Below the pieces are notes generated by a model. It saw only the letters and a list, made by a program, of their open reading frames with translations. It was not told where the DNA came from and did not search any database. Of a stretch of DNA of 64,000 nucleotides, positions 35,252 through 44,985 are shown one piece after another (within the stretch, counting starts at the first letter, position 1; each line of letters begins with the position of its first letter). This DNA comes from Paracoccaceae bacterium (GTDB taxonomy: Bacteria; Pseudomonadota; Alphaproteobacteria; Rhodobacterales; Rhodobacteraceae), in contig JAAZYV010000007.1 in assembly GCA_014239455.1 (NCBI GenBank), forward strand, positions 1 through 64,000. Direction: 5' to 3'. The position numbers were made by a program, and so were the translations under genes.

Positions 35252-36349
35252 CTATGCATTGATATTTTTAGCTAGAGCTCCTAGCAAGAAATCGTCTAAT
35301 TTCCCATCGAGCACACCCTGAGAATCAGAGGTTTCAACTTCAGTTCTAAGATCTTTGACCAATTGATATGGTTGCAATACGTACGACCGTATTTGATTGC
35401 CCCATCCAGCTTCACCCTTTGAATCATGTGCGTCTTGGATATCCTTGTTAATCTTTTTAATTTCCAAATCATATAACCTTGATTTAAGTGCTGCCATGCA
35501 ATTCGCCCTATTTTGGTGCTGAGACTTCTCCGAACTGGTTACAACAATTCCTGTTGGCAAATGGGTTATCCTCACAGCAGAATCTGTAGTATTTACATGT
35601 TGACCACCTGCCCCTGAGGATCGAAATGTATCAACTCTCATTTCTGACGGGTTTAAATCCACAGCAAAGTTATCGTCAATTACGGGATAAACCCAAACAG
35701 AACAAAAAGAGGTATGCCTACGAGCGGAACTATCAAAAGGAGAAATCCTGACTAATCTATGGACGCCGCTTTCCACCTTCAACCATCCATAAGCATTTGT
35801 CCCTTTGATTTTGTAGGAAATTGATTTGAACCCAGCCTCATCTCCAGGGTTTTGTGAGATTATTTCGATCTGAAACCCTTTCCTTTCTGCCCATCTAACA
35901 TACATTCTAGCTATCATCATTGCCCAATCACAACTTTCTGTACCTCCAGCTCCAGCATTTATTTCTAAAAATGTGTCATTTGAGTCTGTTTCCCCATCCA
36001 TTAAGGCTGACCTTTCAACATTAAAAACATCTTGCCTTAATTGGAACAGATCATTTTCAGCATCAACCACAACTTCTTGCTCTTTTTCCTGAATCCCAAG
36101 TTGAATTAACGTAACACTTTCATCTAATTTTTTTTCAATTTCGGAGTATTGTTCTAAAAAATCTTCTAACCCCTGCCTCTCTTTCATTAACGCACGGGCA
36201 CTTTTAGGGTCTTCCCAAAAGCTGTTATCACTTGTAATAGCATGAAGTTCATCAAGCCTTTCTATAGAACGAACCAGGTTTCGCCTTTTCGCCAGGATAT
36301 CTAAAGATTTTCTTATTTCTTCAATTGTTTCCAGAACTTCTGCTCTCAA
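35252..36349 (-). CDS. prfB: peptide chain release factor 2
   Basis: RF2 terminates translation at UGA and UAA. The stop-recognition motif SPF is in RISPFDSSARRHTSF and the catalytic GGQ in RSSGAGGQHVNTTDSAVR. Start chosen as TTG 36349 (L-RAEVLETIEEIRKSL), which has GGAG seven bases upstream and gives 365 residues, the normal RF2 length; the track start at 36427 adds 26 unmatched residues. The frame is continuous, so there is no sign of the programmed +1 frameshift found in many prfB genes. It is downstream of the PBP gene on the same strand. Confidence 0.95.
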   Translation of the reverse strand: MRAEVLETIEEIRKSLDILAKRRNLVRSIERLDELHAITSDNSFWEDPKSARALMKERQGLEDFLEQYSEIEKKLDESVTLIQLGIQEKEQEVVVDAENDLFQLRQDVFNVERSALMDGETDSNDTFLEINAGAGGTESCDWAMMIARMYVRWAERKGFQIEIISQNPGDEAGFKSISYKIKGTNAYGWLKVESGVHRLVRISPFDSSARRHTSFCSVWVYPVIDDNFAVDLNPSEMRVDTFRSSGAGGQHVNTTDSAVRITHLPTGIVVTSSEKSQHQNRANCMAALKSRLYDLEIKKINKDIQDAHDSKGEAGWGNQIRSYVLQPYQLVKDLRTEVETSDSQGVLDGKLDDFLLGALAKNINA

Positions 36350-36476
36350 AATGGTACTCCAGATTTTGATAAATAAACTTATAACAATATTTCTTAGTAT
36401 ACTCTCGTATAGGCTTTTGTTATCCAAAAATAGTTTCTCTAAAGGATTTAATCAAACCATAATCCTCCCACAGCAC

Positions 36477-38573
36477 TTATTTAAATCTTGATTCATGCCT
36501 GTCTTGACTCACAATTCGTTGAATTAGAGAAAGGCATGAACCAGAAAATATATCAGAATCAATCTTTAAATTTGATTTGTTTGCCTCTATATGACAGCCA
36601 AAAATCTTATCAGAAACTATTCCTATGACTGAATCGAAATTTAATTCTTTATCAGTATGATGTTTACCAATTAGTGTTATTTTGCCATTCCCATCTGATT
36701 CTGCAATTACATCAAAATACACTAGTGGAAAAAATTCGAAACCGTTTTCCTTAACTTTTCGCACGAAAAAGTGACTGCCTATTTCATTACTTATGTGATG
36801 AAGAAGTGCTTTCTTGTCTTTTTCACACTGCCTACATTTCTCTATTTTTAATTTCTTAGGAAAAACCTTTTGTTCTCCTTTAGAAATTTGGAGCAAAACG
36901 TGTCCCTGTTTTTTTAAACTTCCTATTAGCAGCATATTATAAGCTGATATTACATCAATAATAGTAGCCTGGCTATCGACTCTAAAGTGTTTTTGTGATT
37001 CTAAATTTTCCTTAATGAAGCCAAAATTCATAAGAATTTTGATGCTAGCATCATCTAATAAATCTTTCGGAATCTCTCTGTTTGAATATGCAAATATATC
37101 TTCAACATTAACTAGAACATTTAAATCAGGACCACCGCCATCAAAAAGCGTTTTAGAAGCAGCAGTTAAAAAAATAGGCATTAAGAATTCTAATCTAGGT
37201 CTTCTCACTTCAGTTACTTTGTTTACACTACTCAATTGGTAGCTATAACCGCCCTCTAGAGCTAAAATATCTCCTGTTCCTAAATCTGATATGATGACAC
37301 CTCCATCAAATAATGGCCTCTGCTTGTAAAACCAAATTGGTGTTGAATCTTTTAAATCGCTTTTATCTTGAACATATATGACACTTCCTATCTTTAAATT
37401 TGGTTTCAACCCCTCTATAAAATGTAGTTTTTCCATTTCTGGAGAACGGTCTGTCACAACTAATGAGTTTTCACCCTGAATATCCACTACCACTGCTAAA
37501 TTCCATCCATAGTTTGACTGAGGTAAATTCTCATTTTTAAGCTCTGCGAACCAGTTTAATTTCTTATTTCTGTGATCAACTTCAATATGAGTTACAGGTA
37601 ATCCATATTCTCTTACTGCTAAATTTAAGGTTTGAATTTCCAATTTCAAAGCATTTCTTGCAATTTTTTGCAAATTAGAATCGATAGAAGTTCTAATCGA
37701 TAATCCACCCTGATTAACATACCTTTCTCCTATTTCAGTATTTACCTGCGCTCTAATTTCCTCACCCAAAAAATCTCTAAATAACTCTAGTTTTATTCCA
37801 TCTAAAATCTCTCCAGTCAAAACCGTTTGCAGTTTGGATCTTTTCTCAGAATTTAATTTACCTGTAGAGAGATAACCATTTTCAACCATCTCATCTAAAA
37901 CAAAATTTCTTCTCTGAATCGCATTTTCAGGATTACTGAGTGGATTATATGCCTGAGGTGATTTAGGAAGGGCAGCCAAATAAGCTGCCTCACGTGGCAA
38001 TAAATCCTCTAAACTCTTGGCAAAATATGTTTTTGCGGCTGCGGAAACCCCATAAGCTCCCTCGCCCAAATAAACCTCATTGAGGTAAATTTCCAATATT
38101 TCACTTTTGGTTAGAACTTTTTCCAATTGCACAGCAAGGATTAGTTCTCTAATTTTTCTTTCAAAACTTCTTTCTCCTGAAAGAAGAAATCCTTTTGTTA
38201 CCTGTTGAGTGATGGTTGAAGCTCCCCTTAACTTTGCTCCTTTGGAGAAATCAATGATGGCTTTTAGAAGACCTAGAACATCATACCCAGAATGCTTATA
38301 AAAATTTTTATCTTCAGCACTTATGAATGCATGTTTCACCAATTCTGGAATTTTCTTTATTGGAACAAATTCTCTTTTCTCTGAATAAAAGAACCCCAAG
38401 ATCTGTTCATTTCGATCCAAAACTTTACTGATAGTTTTTGGCTTGTATTCTACGATCTCAGAAACGCTTGGGAGTTGATTGCTATAAAATTCAATTAAAG
38501 ATCGAGTAAACAAAAAGGCTATAAAGCCAAATAATAAGAAATATATTATGATCTTCTTCAATTTATCTATCAT
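36477..38573 (-). CDS. class A PBP (PBP1A-like) with intact glycosyltransferase and degenerate transpeptidase
   Basis: A 698-residue homologue of PBP1A, shorter than the usual 800 or more. An N-terminal membrane anchor (residues 8-24) precedes a complete GT51 peptidoglycan glycosyltransferase: AEDKNFYKHSG with catalytic Glu87, RGASTITQQVTKGF, ERKIRELILAVQLE and KSEILEIYLNEVYLG. A linker and OB-like part follow. The transpeptidase domain is recognisable by position, but its motifs are lost: the SxxK site (normally GSSFKPF) reads PRLEFLMPI near residue 461, no SxN is visible, and KTG is KHH at 637-639 (IGKHHTDKE). It probably polymerises glycan but cannot cross-link. No frameshift is evident. 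It is upstream of prfB, a Rhodobacteraceae order. Confidence 0.88.
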   Translation of the reverse strand: MIDKLKKIIIYFLLFGFIAFLFTRSLIEFYSNQLPSVSEIVEYKPKTISKVLDRNEQILGFFYSEKREFVPIKKIPELVKHAFISAEDKNFYKHSGYDVLGLLKAIIDFSKGAKLRGASTITQQVTKGFLLSGERSFERKIRELILAVQLEKVLTKSEILEIYLNEVYLGEGAYGVSAAAKTYFAKSLEDLLPREAAYLAALPKSPQAYNPLSNPENAIQRRNFVLDEMVENGYLSTGKLNSEKRSKLQTVLTGEILDGIKLELFRDFLGEEIRAQVNTEIGERYVNQGGLSIRTSIDSNLQKIARNALKLEIQTLNLAVREYGLPVTHIEVDHRNKKLNWFAELKNENLPQSNYGWNLAVVVDIQGENSLVVTDRSPEMEKLHFIEGLKPNLKIGSVIYVQDKSDLKDSTPIWFYKQRPLFDGGVIISDLGTGDILALEGGYSYQLSSVNKVTEVRRPRLEFLMPIFLTAASKTLFDGGGPDLNVLVNVEDIFAYSNREIPKDLLDDASIKILMNFGFIKENLESQKHFRVDSQATIIDVISAYNMLLIGSLKKQGHVLLQISKGEQKVFPKKLKIEKCRQCEKDKKALLHHISNEIGSHFFVRKVKENGFEFFPLVYFDVIAESDGNGKITLIGKHHTDKELNFDSVIGIVSDKIFGCHIEANKSNLKIDSDIFSGSCLSLIQRIVSQDRHESRFK

Positions 38574-39055
38574 TTAATCAGCAATTGGTATGAGATTTAA
38601 GATTAATCGACGTACCACTTCAAACTTAAAGTCAAGTCGCTCATGATTCAACGGATCATACCCTATTTTTTTGACCACAACTTGATATGGAATTTGACAT
38701 TGCAAAATAATTTGATAATTAAGTACTGTAACTTAAATTGCAAGATACTTATTACACAAGTAAGATAAGTATAATTTTATACTAAGAAAAGGAATTCTAG
38801 CGGGAACAAGAAGTTATTTGCCGCATTTATAAAGTGATAAAGTGATATTACTTTAACCAACTCATCTCATCTGGCTTAGCTCAGATTTAATTGTAACAAC
38901 TTTGAGACTGAAGACGATAAATATTTAAAATTTGTCAAGAACTGCGTTTAAAAAGATTAACTTTGTGGTTCCTATCTCAGTCACAAATCAGGAAGTGAAT
39001 AGTAATGATGACAACCTCAAGGAATAAATCATGAAGCATTCACAGGTGGTATTTT
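38574..39055. promoter_or_regulatory. 482-base region between the PBP gene and rne, with long rne leader
   Basis: This divergent gap contains no coding ORF of note. It holds an inverted repeat AGTATAA-TT-TTATACT at 38768-38783 and a tandem pair of ATAAAGTG near 38830. The rne ATG has a good ribosome site (CAGGTGG). A long rne 5' leader fits the known feedback of RNase E on its own mRNA in other bacteria, but the promoter position is not visible. In relatives an N-acetylmuramoyl-L-alanine amidase gene lies here; it is absent. Confidence 0.45.
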
Positions 39056-41557
39056 ATGCAAAAAAAATTGCTGATAGATGCATCGCATCGAGAAGAAACA
39101 AGAATTGTTTTGCTGGATCGCGATCAAGTAGAGGAATTTGATTTTGAATCCGGACAGAAAAAGCAACAAGCTGGCAACATTTTTCTGGCTAAAGTAACAA
39201 GGGTTGAGCCCTCTCTACAAGCTGCTTTTTTAGATTATGGCGGAAACAGGCATGGATTCCTTGCGTTTTCTGAAATTCATCCAGATTATTATCAAATTCC
39301 CGTAGCTGATAAAGAAGCCCTTCTTGCTGAAGAAAGGGAGATTGAGAATCAATCTGAAGATTACTTAGAAAATGATATTGGCGATGAGGTAAACGATAAC
39401 AAATTACCATCGTATGCAGAGCTTAGAGAGGATCCAAGTGAATTTGTTACGTCAGACCCACTGGATATAGAAGAAAACAATCTAGGTTTAGACAATTTTT
39501 CTCCTGAGAAGAAAAAGGGATCAAAAAAATCCAATATTGTCCCACTCGAAAAAAACCTGGAAAATAGGGATACCTTAGCAAGAGGTGAAGAAACTGATCA
39601 ATCATTAGATTCGGATTCGAAAGAAAAAAATACTAAGCCACTCAAACCAAAAAAGAGGTTCAGAAAAAACAGATACAAGATTCAAGAAGTAATAAAGGTT
39701 AGACAGGTACTTCTAATTCAAGTGGTTAAAGACGAAAGAGGCAACAAAGGGGCAGCTCTAACGACTTATATGTCCTTAGCCGGAAGATATTGTGTGCTTA
39801 TGCCAAATACTGCTAGAGGCGGAGGGATATCACGAAAGATAACAAACATAGGCGACCGAAAAAAACTGAAAGAAACGGCCAGTGAATTCTCGATACCAGA
39901 TAAGATGGGGTTAATAATTAGAACAGCTGGAGCTAAAAGAACTAAAACTGAAATAAAAAGAGATTTTGAATACCTGCTAAGACAGTGGGAACAGATTCGT
40001 GATTTAACCTTAAAATCGATTGCGCCTTGTCCAATTTATGAGGAGGGTAGCGTCATCAAAAGATCTATACGAGATCTTTATACTAAAGAAATTAATGAAA
40101 TCATTGTGGAGGGTGAAATAGGTTTTAAAGAGGCCAAAGATTATATGAAAATGCTCATGCCATCGCATGCAAAAAAAATTAAAAACTATGAAAAAACTCA
40201 ACCAATTTTTTCTTACTATGGGATAGAAAACTACCTTTCGGCAATGTTTAATCCAACCGTTCAGCTAAAATCAGGTGGATATATTGTTATCGGAATTACA
40301 GAAGCCCTAGTGGCAATTGATATCAATTCAGGAAGATCTACAAAAGAAAGTGGCATTGAAGCTACAGCCCTGAGAACAAATTTAGAGGCTGTTGATGAAA
40401 TCGCCAGACAATTGAGAATGAGAGATCTAGCTGGTCTAATTGTAATAGATTTTATTGATATGGAAGAGAAAAAGAATAACATTTCTGTAGAACGAAAGAT
40501 GAGAGAGAGTCTAAAATTAGATCGTGCCCGCATACAAGTAGGGAGAATATCGTCTTTTGGGTTATTAGAAATGTCTCGCCAACGGCTACGCTATGGCATG
40601 GTGGAAGCTACTACGAAACCTTGTTCAAATTGCCATGGCACGGGACTCACAAGGTCAAATGAAAACCTGGCATTGGAAATCCTAAGATCTTTGGAGACTA
40701 AGAAACCACATAACGGCGCTATGGAGGCTGTTGTTAAGGCTCCAGTAGAAGTGGCTAACTACTTGTTAAATCAAAAAAGACGTAACCTTGAGATAATTGA
40801 AAAACGGTTAAGAATCAATATAACGATCAACGCGGATATCAATATCAACAATCCAAACTTTGTTTTTGAATTAAATAAATTACCTGAGATCCCTGATGAC
40901 CCACATTCAGGAAAGGTTATCACAATAGATGGAGCAAAGAATGACCCCCAAGAAGAAAATGAACCAACTAACAACACTGAATCTATTCAAGGAAATCTAA
41001 CCGAACAGGTTGGAAGAAAGCAAAAGAGACGTCGAAGACGAAATAATAAGAGCAAGCAAATCGATGCCGAGATGACCTCAATTACAGACATAAGTTTGAA
41101 TCAAAATAACTCAAAAAATCTGGAAAAAATTAGTAAAATTAAGGAACCTTTAAACGAAAATAATTCGTCAAAAAAAGAACACAAGTCAGATATCCCGGAA
41201 GTCTCAGAAGATAAGAAAACTGGCGAAGTAAAAGCAAATAAAGATCAAACCAAAGACGGTTCTACTGATACACTAATGAAACAACCCAGAAGAAGATCTA
41301 CTCCGAGAAACACGGTTAAGGAAAAGCCAAAAAAAGTACCCGATAAAAAATTGGCTACTACATCACCGTCTGTAGAAGAATCCGTTAAAACGAAGCCAAA
41401 GCAAAGAATTGCTAAACCAGTAAAAGAAGTCCTAAAAGAGAATGAATTGCAATCAGAACCAAACGGTAAAAAAAACACAAAAGAATTTCTAATTAATAAT
41501 GAAAAAGGATCCAGAACGGGTTGGTGGTCCAGACATAAATCACGAGAAGATAAGTAA
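39056..41557 (+). CDS. rne: ribonuclease E
   Basis: RNase E is the main endonuclease for mRNA decay and rRNA/tRNA processing and the scaffold of the degradosome. The 833-residue protein starts KKLLIDASHREETRIVLLD; the S1 domain (GNIFLAKVTRVEPSLQAAFLDYG) is split by an acidic insertion of about 120 residues (90-215), as in other Alphaproteobacteria, then resumes at KIQEVIKVRQVLLIQVVKDERG. Catalytic DNase I-like residues lie in VAIDINSGR and IVIDFIDME. Zn-link cysteines are 523 and 526 in CSNCHGTG. From about residue 640 the tail is disordered and very basic (KQKRRRRRNNKSK), a probable RNA and partner-binding scaffold. Confidence 0.95.
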   Translation: MQKKLLIDASHREETRIVLLDRDQVEEFDFESGQKKQQAGNIFLAKVTRVEPSLQAAFLDYGGNRHGFLAFSEIHPDYYQIPVADKEALLAEEREIENQSEDYLENDIGDEVNDNKLPSYAELREDPSEFVTSDPLDIEENNLGLDNFSPEKKKGSKKSNIVPLEKNLENRDTLARGEETDQSLDSDSKEKNTKPLKPKKRFRKNRYKIQEVIKVRQVLLIQVVKDERGNKGAALTTYMSLAGRYCVLMPNTARGGGISRKITNIGDRKKLKETASEFSIPDKMGLIIRTAGAKRTKTEIKRDFEYLLRQWEQIRDLTLKSIAPCPIYEEGSVIKRSIRDLYTKEINEIIVEGEIGFKEAKDYMKMLMPSHAKKIKNYEKTQPIFSYYGIENYLSAMFNPTVQLKSGGYIVIGITEALVAIDINSGRSTKESGIEATALRTNLEAVDEIARQLRMRDLAGLIVIDFIDMEEKKNNISVERKMRESLKLDRARIQVGRISSFGLLEMSRQRLRYGMVEATTKPCSNCHGTGLTRSNENLALEILRSLETKKPHNGAMEAVVKAPVEVANYLLNQKRRNLEIIEKRLRINITINADININNPNFVFELNKLPEIPDDPHSGKVITIDGAKNDPQEENEPTNNTESIQGNLTEQVGRKQKRRRRRNNKSKQIDAEMTSITDISLNQNNSKNLEKISKIKEPLNENNSSKKEHKSDIPEVSEDKKTGEVKANKDQTKDGSTDTLMKQPRRRSTPRNTVKEKPKKVPDKKLATTSPSVEESVKTKPKQRIAKPVKEVLKENELQSEPNGKKNTKEFLINNEKGSRTGWWSRHKSREDK

Positions 41558-41615
41558 GTTTATTTTTTAACAAGCCAATTCAAATAACTTAATACGTGCA
41601 AACTAGGGTCAAAAA

Positions 41616-42386
41616 TTGAAATTATTTGTAGCAACTATAACTTTGATTTCTACGCTATTTGCGTGGCAAGCAAGCTTTTCTAAAGACGTTTCCGGCCAAA
41701 ATTCTTTGTTTGAAACGAAAGAACAAAAAGAATTTTTTCATATGGAGATCCAGCGTTTTATCCTTGAAAATCCTGATATAATCATAGAGGCAATCCAACT
41801 TTATCAAAAAAATAAAGAAAAGGAAGCAGCAACTAAAGAACTTCAGATTTTAAAAAATAAGAGTGCAGAGTTATTTCAAGATGACTATTCCTTTGTCGGA
41901 GGAAATAATGATGGAAAAATAAGAATAGTGGAGTTTATTGATTACAAATGTGGCTATTGCAAAAAAAATCACAAAATAGTCTGGTCTATTATAAAGGACA
42001 ATTCTGATGTTAAATACATTGTCAAAGAGTTCCCAATCTTAGGATCCCAATCTATAATGGCAGCCCAGGCTTTATTATCAGTATTGTTATATGATTCAAA
42101 TAATACCTATAAAAGTTTTTCAGACCAGCTAATTGCATACTCAGGATCCATAAATACTAAAACATTAAAAACTTTTGCAGAAAATTCCGGATCCAAAATC
42201 CTTGATTTGGAGACCACTATGAAATCTGAAAAAGTTAACCTACTAATAGCTAAAAATGCCTCCCTAGCAAAAGAATTAAGAATAGAAGGCACACCAACAT
42301 TCATTATTGAAGATCAAATAATTAGGGGTTTTCTTTCTAAGAATCAAATGCAAGAATTAATTGAATTCACACGAAAAAAGCTTTAA
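41616..42386 (+). CDS. DsbA-family periplasmic thiol-disulfide oxidoreductase
   Basis: A 256-residue exported thioredoxin-fold protein. Signal peptide KLFVATITLISTLFAWQASFS, an N-terminal helical segment typical of Com1/ScsC-type members (IQRFILENPDIIIEAIQLYQ), then the active site EFIDYKCGYCKKNH (CGYC) and the cis-Pro loop GTPTFII. It probably makes or repairs disulfides in the periplasm. The likely start is TTG 41616, with AGGG upstream. In Rhodobacteraceae aroQ commonly separates this gene from accB; here it is missing and accB follows 58 bases later. Confidence 0.9.
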   Translation: MKLFVATITLISTLFAWQASFSKDVSGQNSLFETKEQKEFFHMEIQRFILENPDIIIEAIQLYQKNKEKEAATKELQILKNKSAELFQDDYSFVGGNNDGKIRIVEFIDYKCGYCKKNHKIVWSIIKDNSDVKYIVKEFPILGSQSIMAAQALLSVLLYDSNNTYKSFSDQLIAYSGSINTKTLKTFAENSGSKILDLETTMKSEKVNLLIAKNASLAKELRIEGTPTFIIEDQIIRGFLSKNQMQELIEFTRKKL

Positions 42387-42444
42387 CAAAATAGTCAAAT
42401 AAATATATTGACCATATGAAAGCAGTTATAATTCTGAGGTAAAA

Positions 42445-42939
42445 ATGAAAAATAAAAATCTTGATGAGGAGATAAAACTTGTTGAAATGCTTGCTGATGT
42501 AGCAAACAAGAATCAATTGTCCGAAATTGAATTTGAAAAAAACATTAGCGCAGATTCAGGCTATTTTATACGTATTGTTTCAGCAAAAAACAGTGGATCG
42601 AAGGCCTCTTCAACTCAAGATATTTCAACCAAAGTTAATAGAGCTATAGATATTCCACCTAACCGAATTGAAGAATTAGAGGAAGTACCTGACTTTAAAG
42701 ACCAACCTGGGATTGTATCCTCTCCTATGGTGGGCATCGTTTATTTGTCACCAGAACCTGGGACAAAACCTTTTATTGAAATAGGTCAAAGAGTTAAAAC
42801 CGGTGATACTCTTTTCATTATTGAAGCAATGAAAACTATGAACCAAATTCCATCGCCCAAGTCTGGAAAGATTTCCCGCATACTTATAGATGATGCGACT
42901 CCTGTAGAATTTGAAAGCCCCTTGGTTATAATTGAATAA
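42445..42939 (+). CDS. accB: acetyl-CoA carboxylase biotin carboxyl carrier protein
   Basis: BCCP carries biotin between the carboxylase and transferase subunits of acetyl-CoA carboxylase, the first step of fatty acid synthesis. The 164-residue protein has the C-terminal biotinyl domain (from about residue 90: SPMVGIVYLSPEPG) with biotinylated Lys in FIIEAMKTMNQIPS. A linker and N-terminal dimer region come first. Six bases separate it from accC, the conserved accBC operon. Confidence 0.97.
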   Translation: MKNKNLDEEIKLVEMLADVANKNQLSEIEFEKNISADSGYFIRIVSAKNSGSKASSTQDISTKVNRAIDIPPNRIEELEEVPDFKDQPGIVSSPMVGIVYLSPEPGTKPFIEIGQRVKTGDTLFIIEAMKTMNQIPSPKSGKISRILIDDATPVEFESPLVIIE

Positions 42940-42945
42940 AACCCA

Positions 42946-44298
42946 ATGTTAAAAAAAATTCTAATAGCTAATAGAGGGGAAATTGCCCTAAGGGTCATAA
43001 GGGCTTGCCATGAATTGAATATTCCATCTGTAGCAGTACATTCTACTGCAGACTCAGATTCTATGCACGTGAAACTGGCTAACGAAAGCGTATGTATCGG
43101 ACCACCTAAGGCTAGTGAAAGTTATCTAACCATACCCAACATAATAGCTGCTTGTGAAATAGCTGGTGCAGACTCAGTACACCCTGGATATGGCTTTCTT
43201 TCTGAAAACCCTGCTTTTGCTGAAATTTTAGATGACCATAAAATTACTTTTATTGGTCCCTCTGCTAAGCATATAAGGCTGATGGGAGATAAAATTACTG
43301 CTAAAAAAACTATGACTGACTTAGGGGTTCCCTGTGTGCCTGGTTCGACTGAGGCAGTTGAGACTGTGACAAATGCAAAAGAAATTGCAAAAGAACTTGG
43401 CTATCCAGTGCTTATTAAAGCTTCTGCAGGTGGCGGAGGTAGAGGCATGAAACTAGTCACGAACTCCGATGAATTACCAGAAGCTTTCCATGCAGCAAAA
43501 AAGGAATCAGCAGCAGCATTTAATAATGATGCTATTTATATTGAAAAGTATTTACTGAATCCAAAACATATAGAAATTCAAATCTTTGGAGACGGTTTAG
43601 GTAATGCAGTGCATTTAGGAGAACGTGATTGTTCTATTCAAAGAAGACATCAGAAGATTCTAGAAGAGGCTCCATCAACAGTCCTTACCCACAAAATTCG
43701 TCAGCATATTGGAGAAATTTGTGCAAATGCAATTGCTAGTCTAAAATATTCAGGTGCTGGAACAATAGAATTTCTTTATTCAAATGGTGAATTTTATTTC
43801 ATTGAGATGAATACAAGGATTCAAGTCGAACATCCTATAACTGAACAAATTTTTGGAGTGGATCTGGTGAAGGAACAGATACGGGTTGCTTCAAAAGAAA
43901 ATCTGTCCTTCCAACAAGAAAAAATTCATTTTAGGGGCCATGCTATCGAATGTAGGATAAATGCTGAAAAGATCCCTGAATTTTCGGCTTCTCCTGGCTT
44001 AATTACTGCATACCATGCTCCAGGAGGACTTGGAGTAAGGGTAGATAGTGCAATTTATGCAGGATATAAAGTACCCCCCTACTATGATAGTCTGATTTGC
44101 AAACTTATAGTGCATGGAGAAACTAGAAAGGAAGCAATTTCAAAGTTGAGAAGAGCTCTTAAAGAGTTGATCGTTGACGGGATTGATACGACAGCAGAAA
44201 TATTTGATAAAATTCTTGTAAGTAAAGAGTTTGAAAAAGGTACTTATGATATTTCCTGGCTTGAGAATTTCTTATCTGAGCAGCAAAGAACTAAATAG
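42946..44298 (+). CDS. accC: acetyl-CoA carboxylase, biotin carboxylase subunit
   Basis: AccC carboxylates the biotin of BCCP with ATP and bicarbonate. The 450-residue ATP-grasp enzyme has KILIANRGEIALRVIRAC, VHPGYGFLSENPAFAE, KASAGGGGRGMKLV (ATP loop), the metal and substrate region FIEMNTRIQVEHPITEQ, and ECRINAEKI. Length is normal. It is coupled to accB and followed 13 bases later by aat. Confidence 0.98.
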   Translation: MLKKILIANRGEIALRVIRACHELNIPSVAVHSTADSDSMHVKLANESVCIGPPKASESYLTIPNIIAACEIAGADSVHPGYGFLSENPAFAEILDDHKITFIGPSAKHIRLMGDKITAKKTMTDLGVPCVPGSTEAVETVTNAKEIAKELGYPVLIKASAGGGGRGMKLVTNSDELPEAFHAAKKESAAAFNNDAIYIEKYLLNPKHIEIQIFGDGLGNAVHLGERDCSIQRRHQKILEEAPSTVLTHKIRQHIGEICANAIASLKYSGAGTIEFLYSNGEFYFIEMNTRIQVEHPITEQIFGVDLVKEQIRVASKENLSFQQEKIHFRGHAIECRINAEKIPEFSASPGLITAYHAPGGLGVRVDSAIYAGYKVPPYYDSLICKLIVHGETRKEAISKLRRALKELIVDGIDTTAEIFDKILVSKEFEKGTYDISWLENFLSEQQRTK

Positions 44299-44310
44299 CC
44301 ACGCTAACAA

Positions 44311-44943
44311 ATGGATGTTTCCCTTACTCAACAAATAATTCTAGCCTATTCACAGGGATCTTTCCCAATGGGAACAAATAAAATGAGTTCCAAGATTGAA
44401 TGGGTAGCACCTATTGAAAGAGGGTTGATCCCTGTTGGAAGCATTCGTTGTTCAAAGAGTTTGCGAAAAGAAATTAATAAAAACAAATTCGTTGTCTCCT
44501 TTGATACTTCATTTGCTGAAGTAATGGCTAATTGTGCAAACCGTGAAGAAACTTGGATAAATCAAACGATTCTCGATCAATACCTAATCTTGCACTCAAA
44601 CGGCTTGGCTCACTCTGTTGAAATTAGACAAAACAATACCCTGGTTGGAGGTTTATACGGGTTGGAACTTGGTGCAGTTTTTTTTGCAGAGAGCATGTTT
44701 TCAAAAGTCTCTAATACTTCCAAGATGGCTATGATTGCAATGATGGCTAGGATTCATTATGGCGGGTTTAAGATTTTTGATACACAATTCCCATCTGCCC
44801 ATTTAACTGCCCTCGGTGGAATCACGGTAAACCAGCCGAGTTTTCTTGAAATGTTATCCTCAGCAATCAATCAACAATCTAATTTTAATCGATCTCCAGA
44901 ATTATCTACATGGGAGGATTTTCTAACCTATGGATGTGGATGA
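44311..44943 (+). CDS. aat: leucyl/phenylalanyl-tRNA-protein transferase
   Basis: Aat adds Leu or Phe from tRNA to proteins with N-terminal Lys or Arg, marking them for ClpAP through ClpS (N-degron pathway). The 210-residue protein has AYSQGSFPMG, TWINQTILDQYLILH, GLAHSVEIR...LVGGLYGLELGAVFFAESMFS, and FKIFDTQFPSAHLTALGG, all conserved. It is part of the accB-accC-aat run seen in Rhodobacteraceae. It is convergent with mlaD; no terminator hairpin is seen in the 42-base gap. Confidence 0.95.
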   Translation: MDVSLTQQIILAYSQGSFPMGTNKMSSKIEWVAPIERGLIPVGSIRCSKSLRKEINKNKFVVSFDTSFAEVMANCANREETWINQTILDQYLILHSNGLAHSVEIRQNNTLVGGLYGLELGAVFFAESMFSKVSNTSKMAMIAMMARIHYGGFKIFDTQFPSAHLTALGGITVNQPSFLEMLSSAINQQSNFNRSPELSTWEDFLTYGCG

Positions 44944-44985
44944 ATTAGCCTATAATTGGTATACATTCTTGTCTGTCAGCTATTC

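Noticed and set aside
36350-36427. Possible prfB programmed +1 frameshift leader
   Set aside because: The ORF is continuous with a ribosome site before the TTG at 36349 and no in-frame TGA at the usual place; the upstream extension is just open frame.
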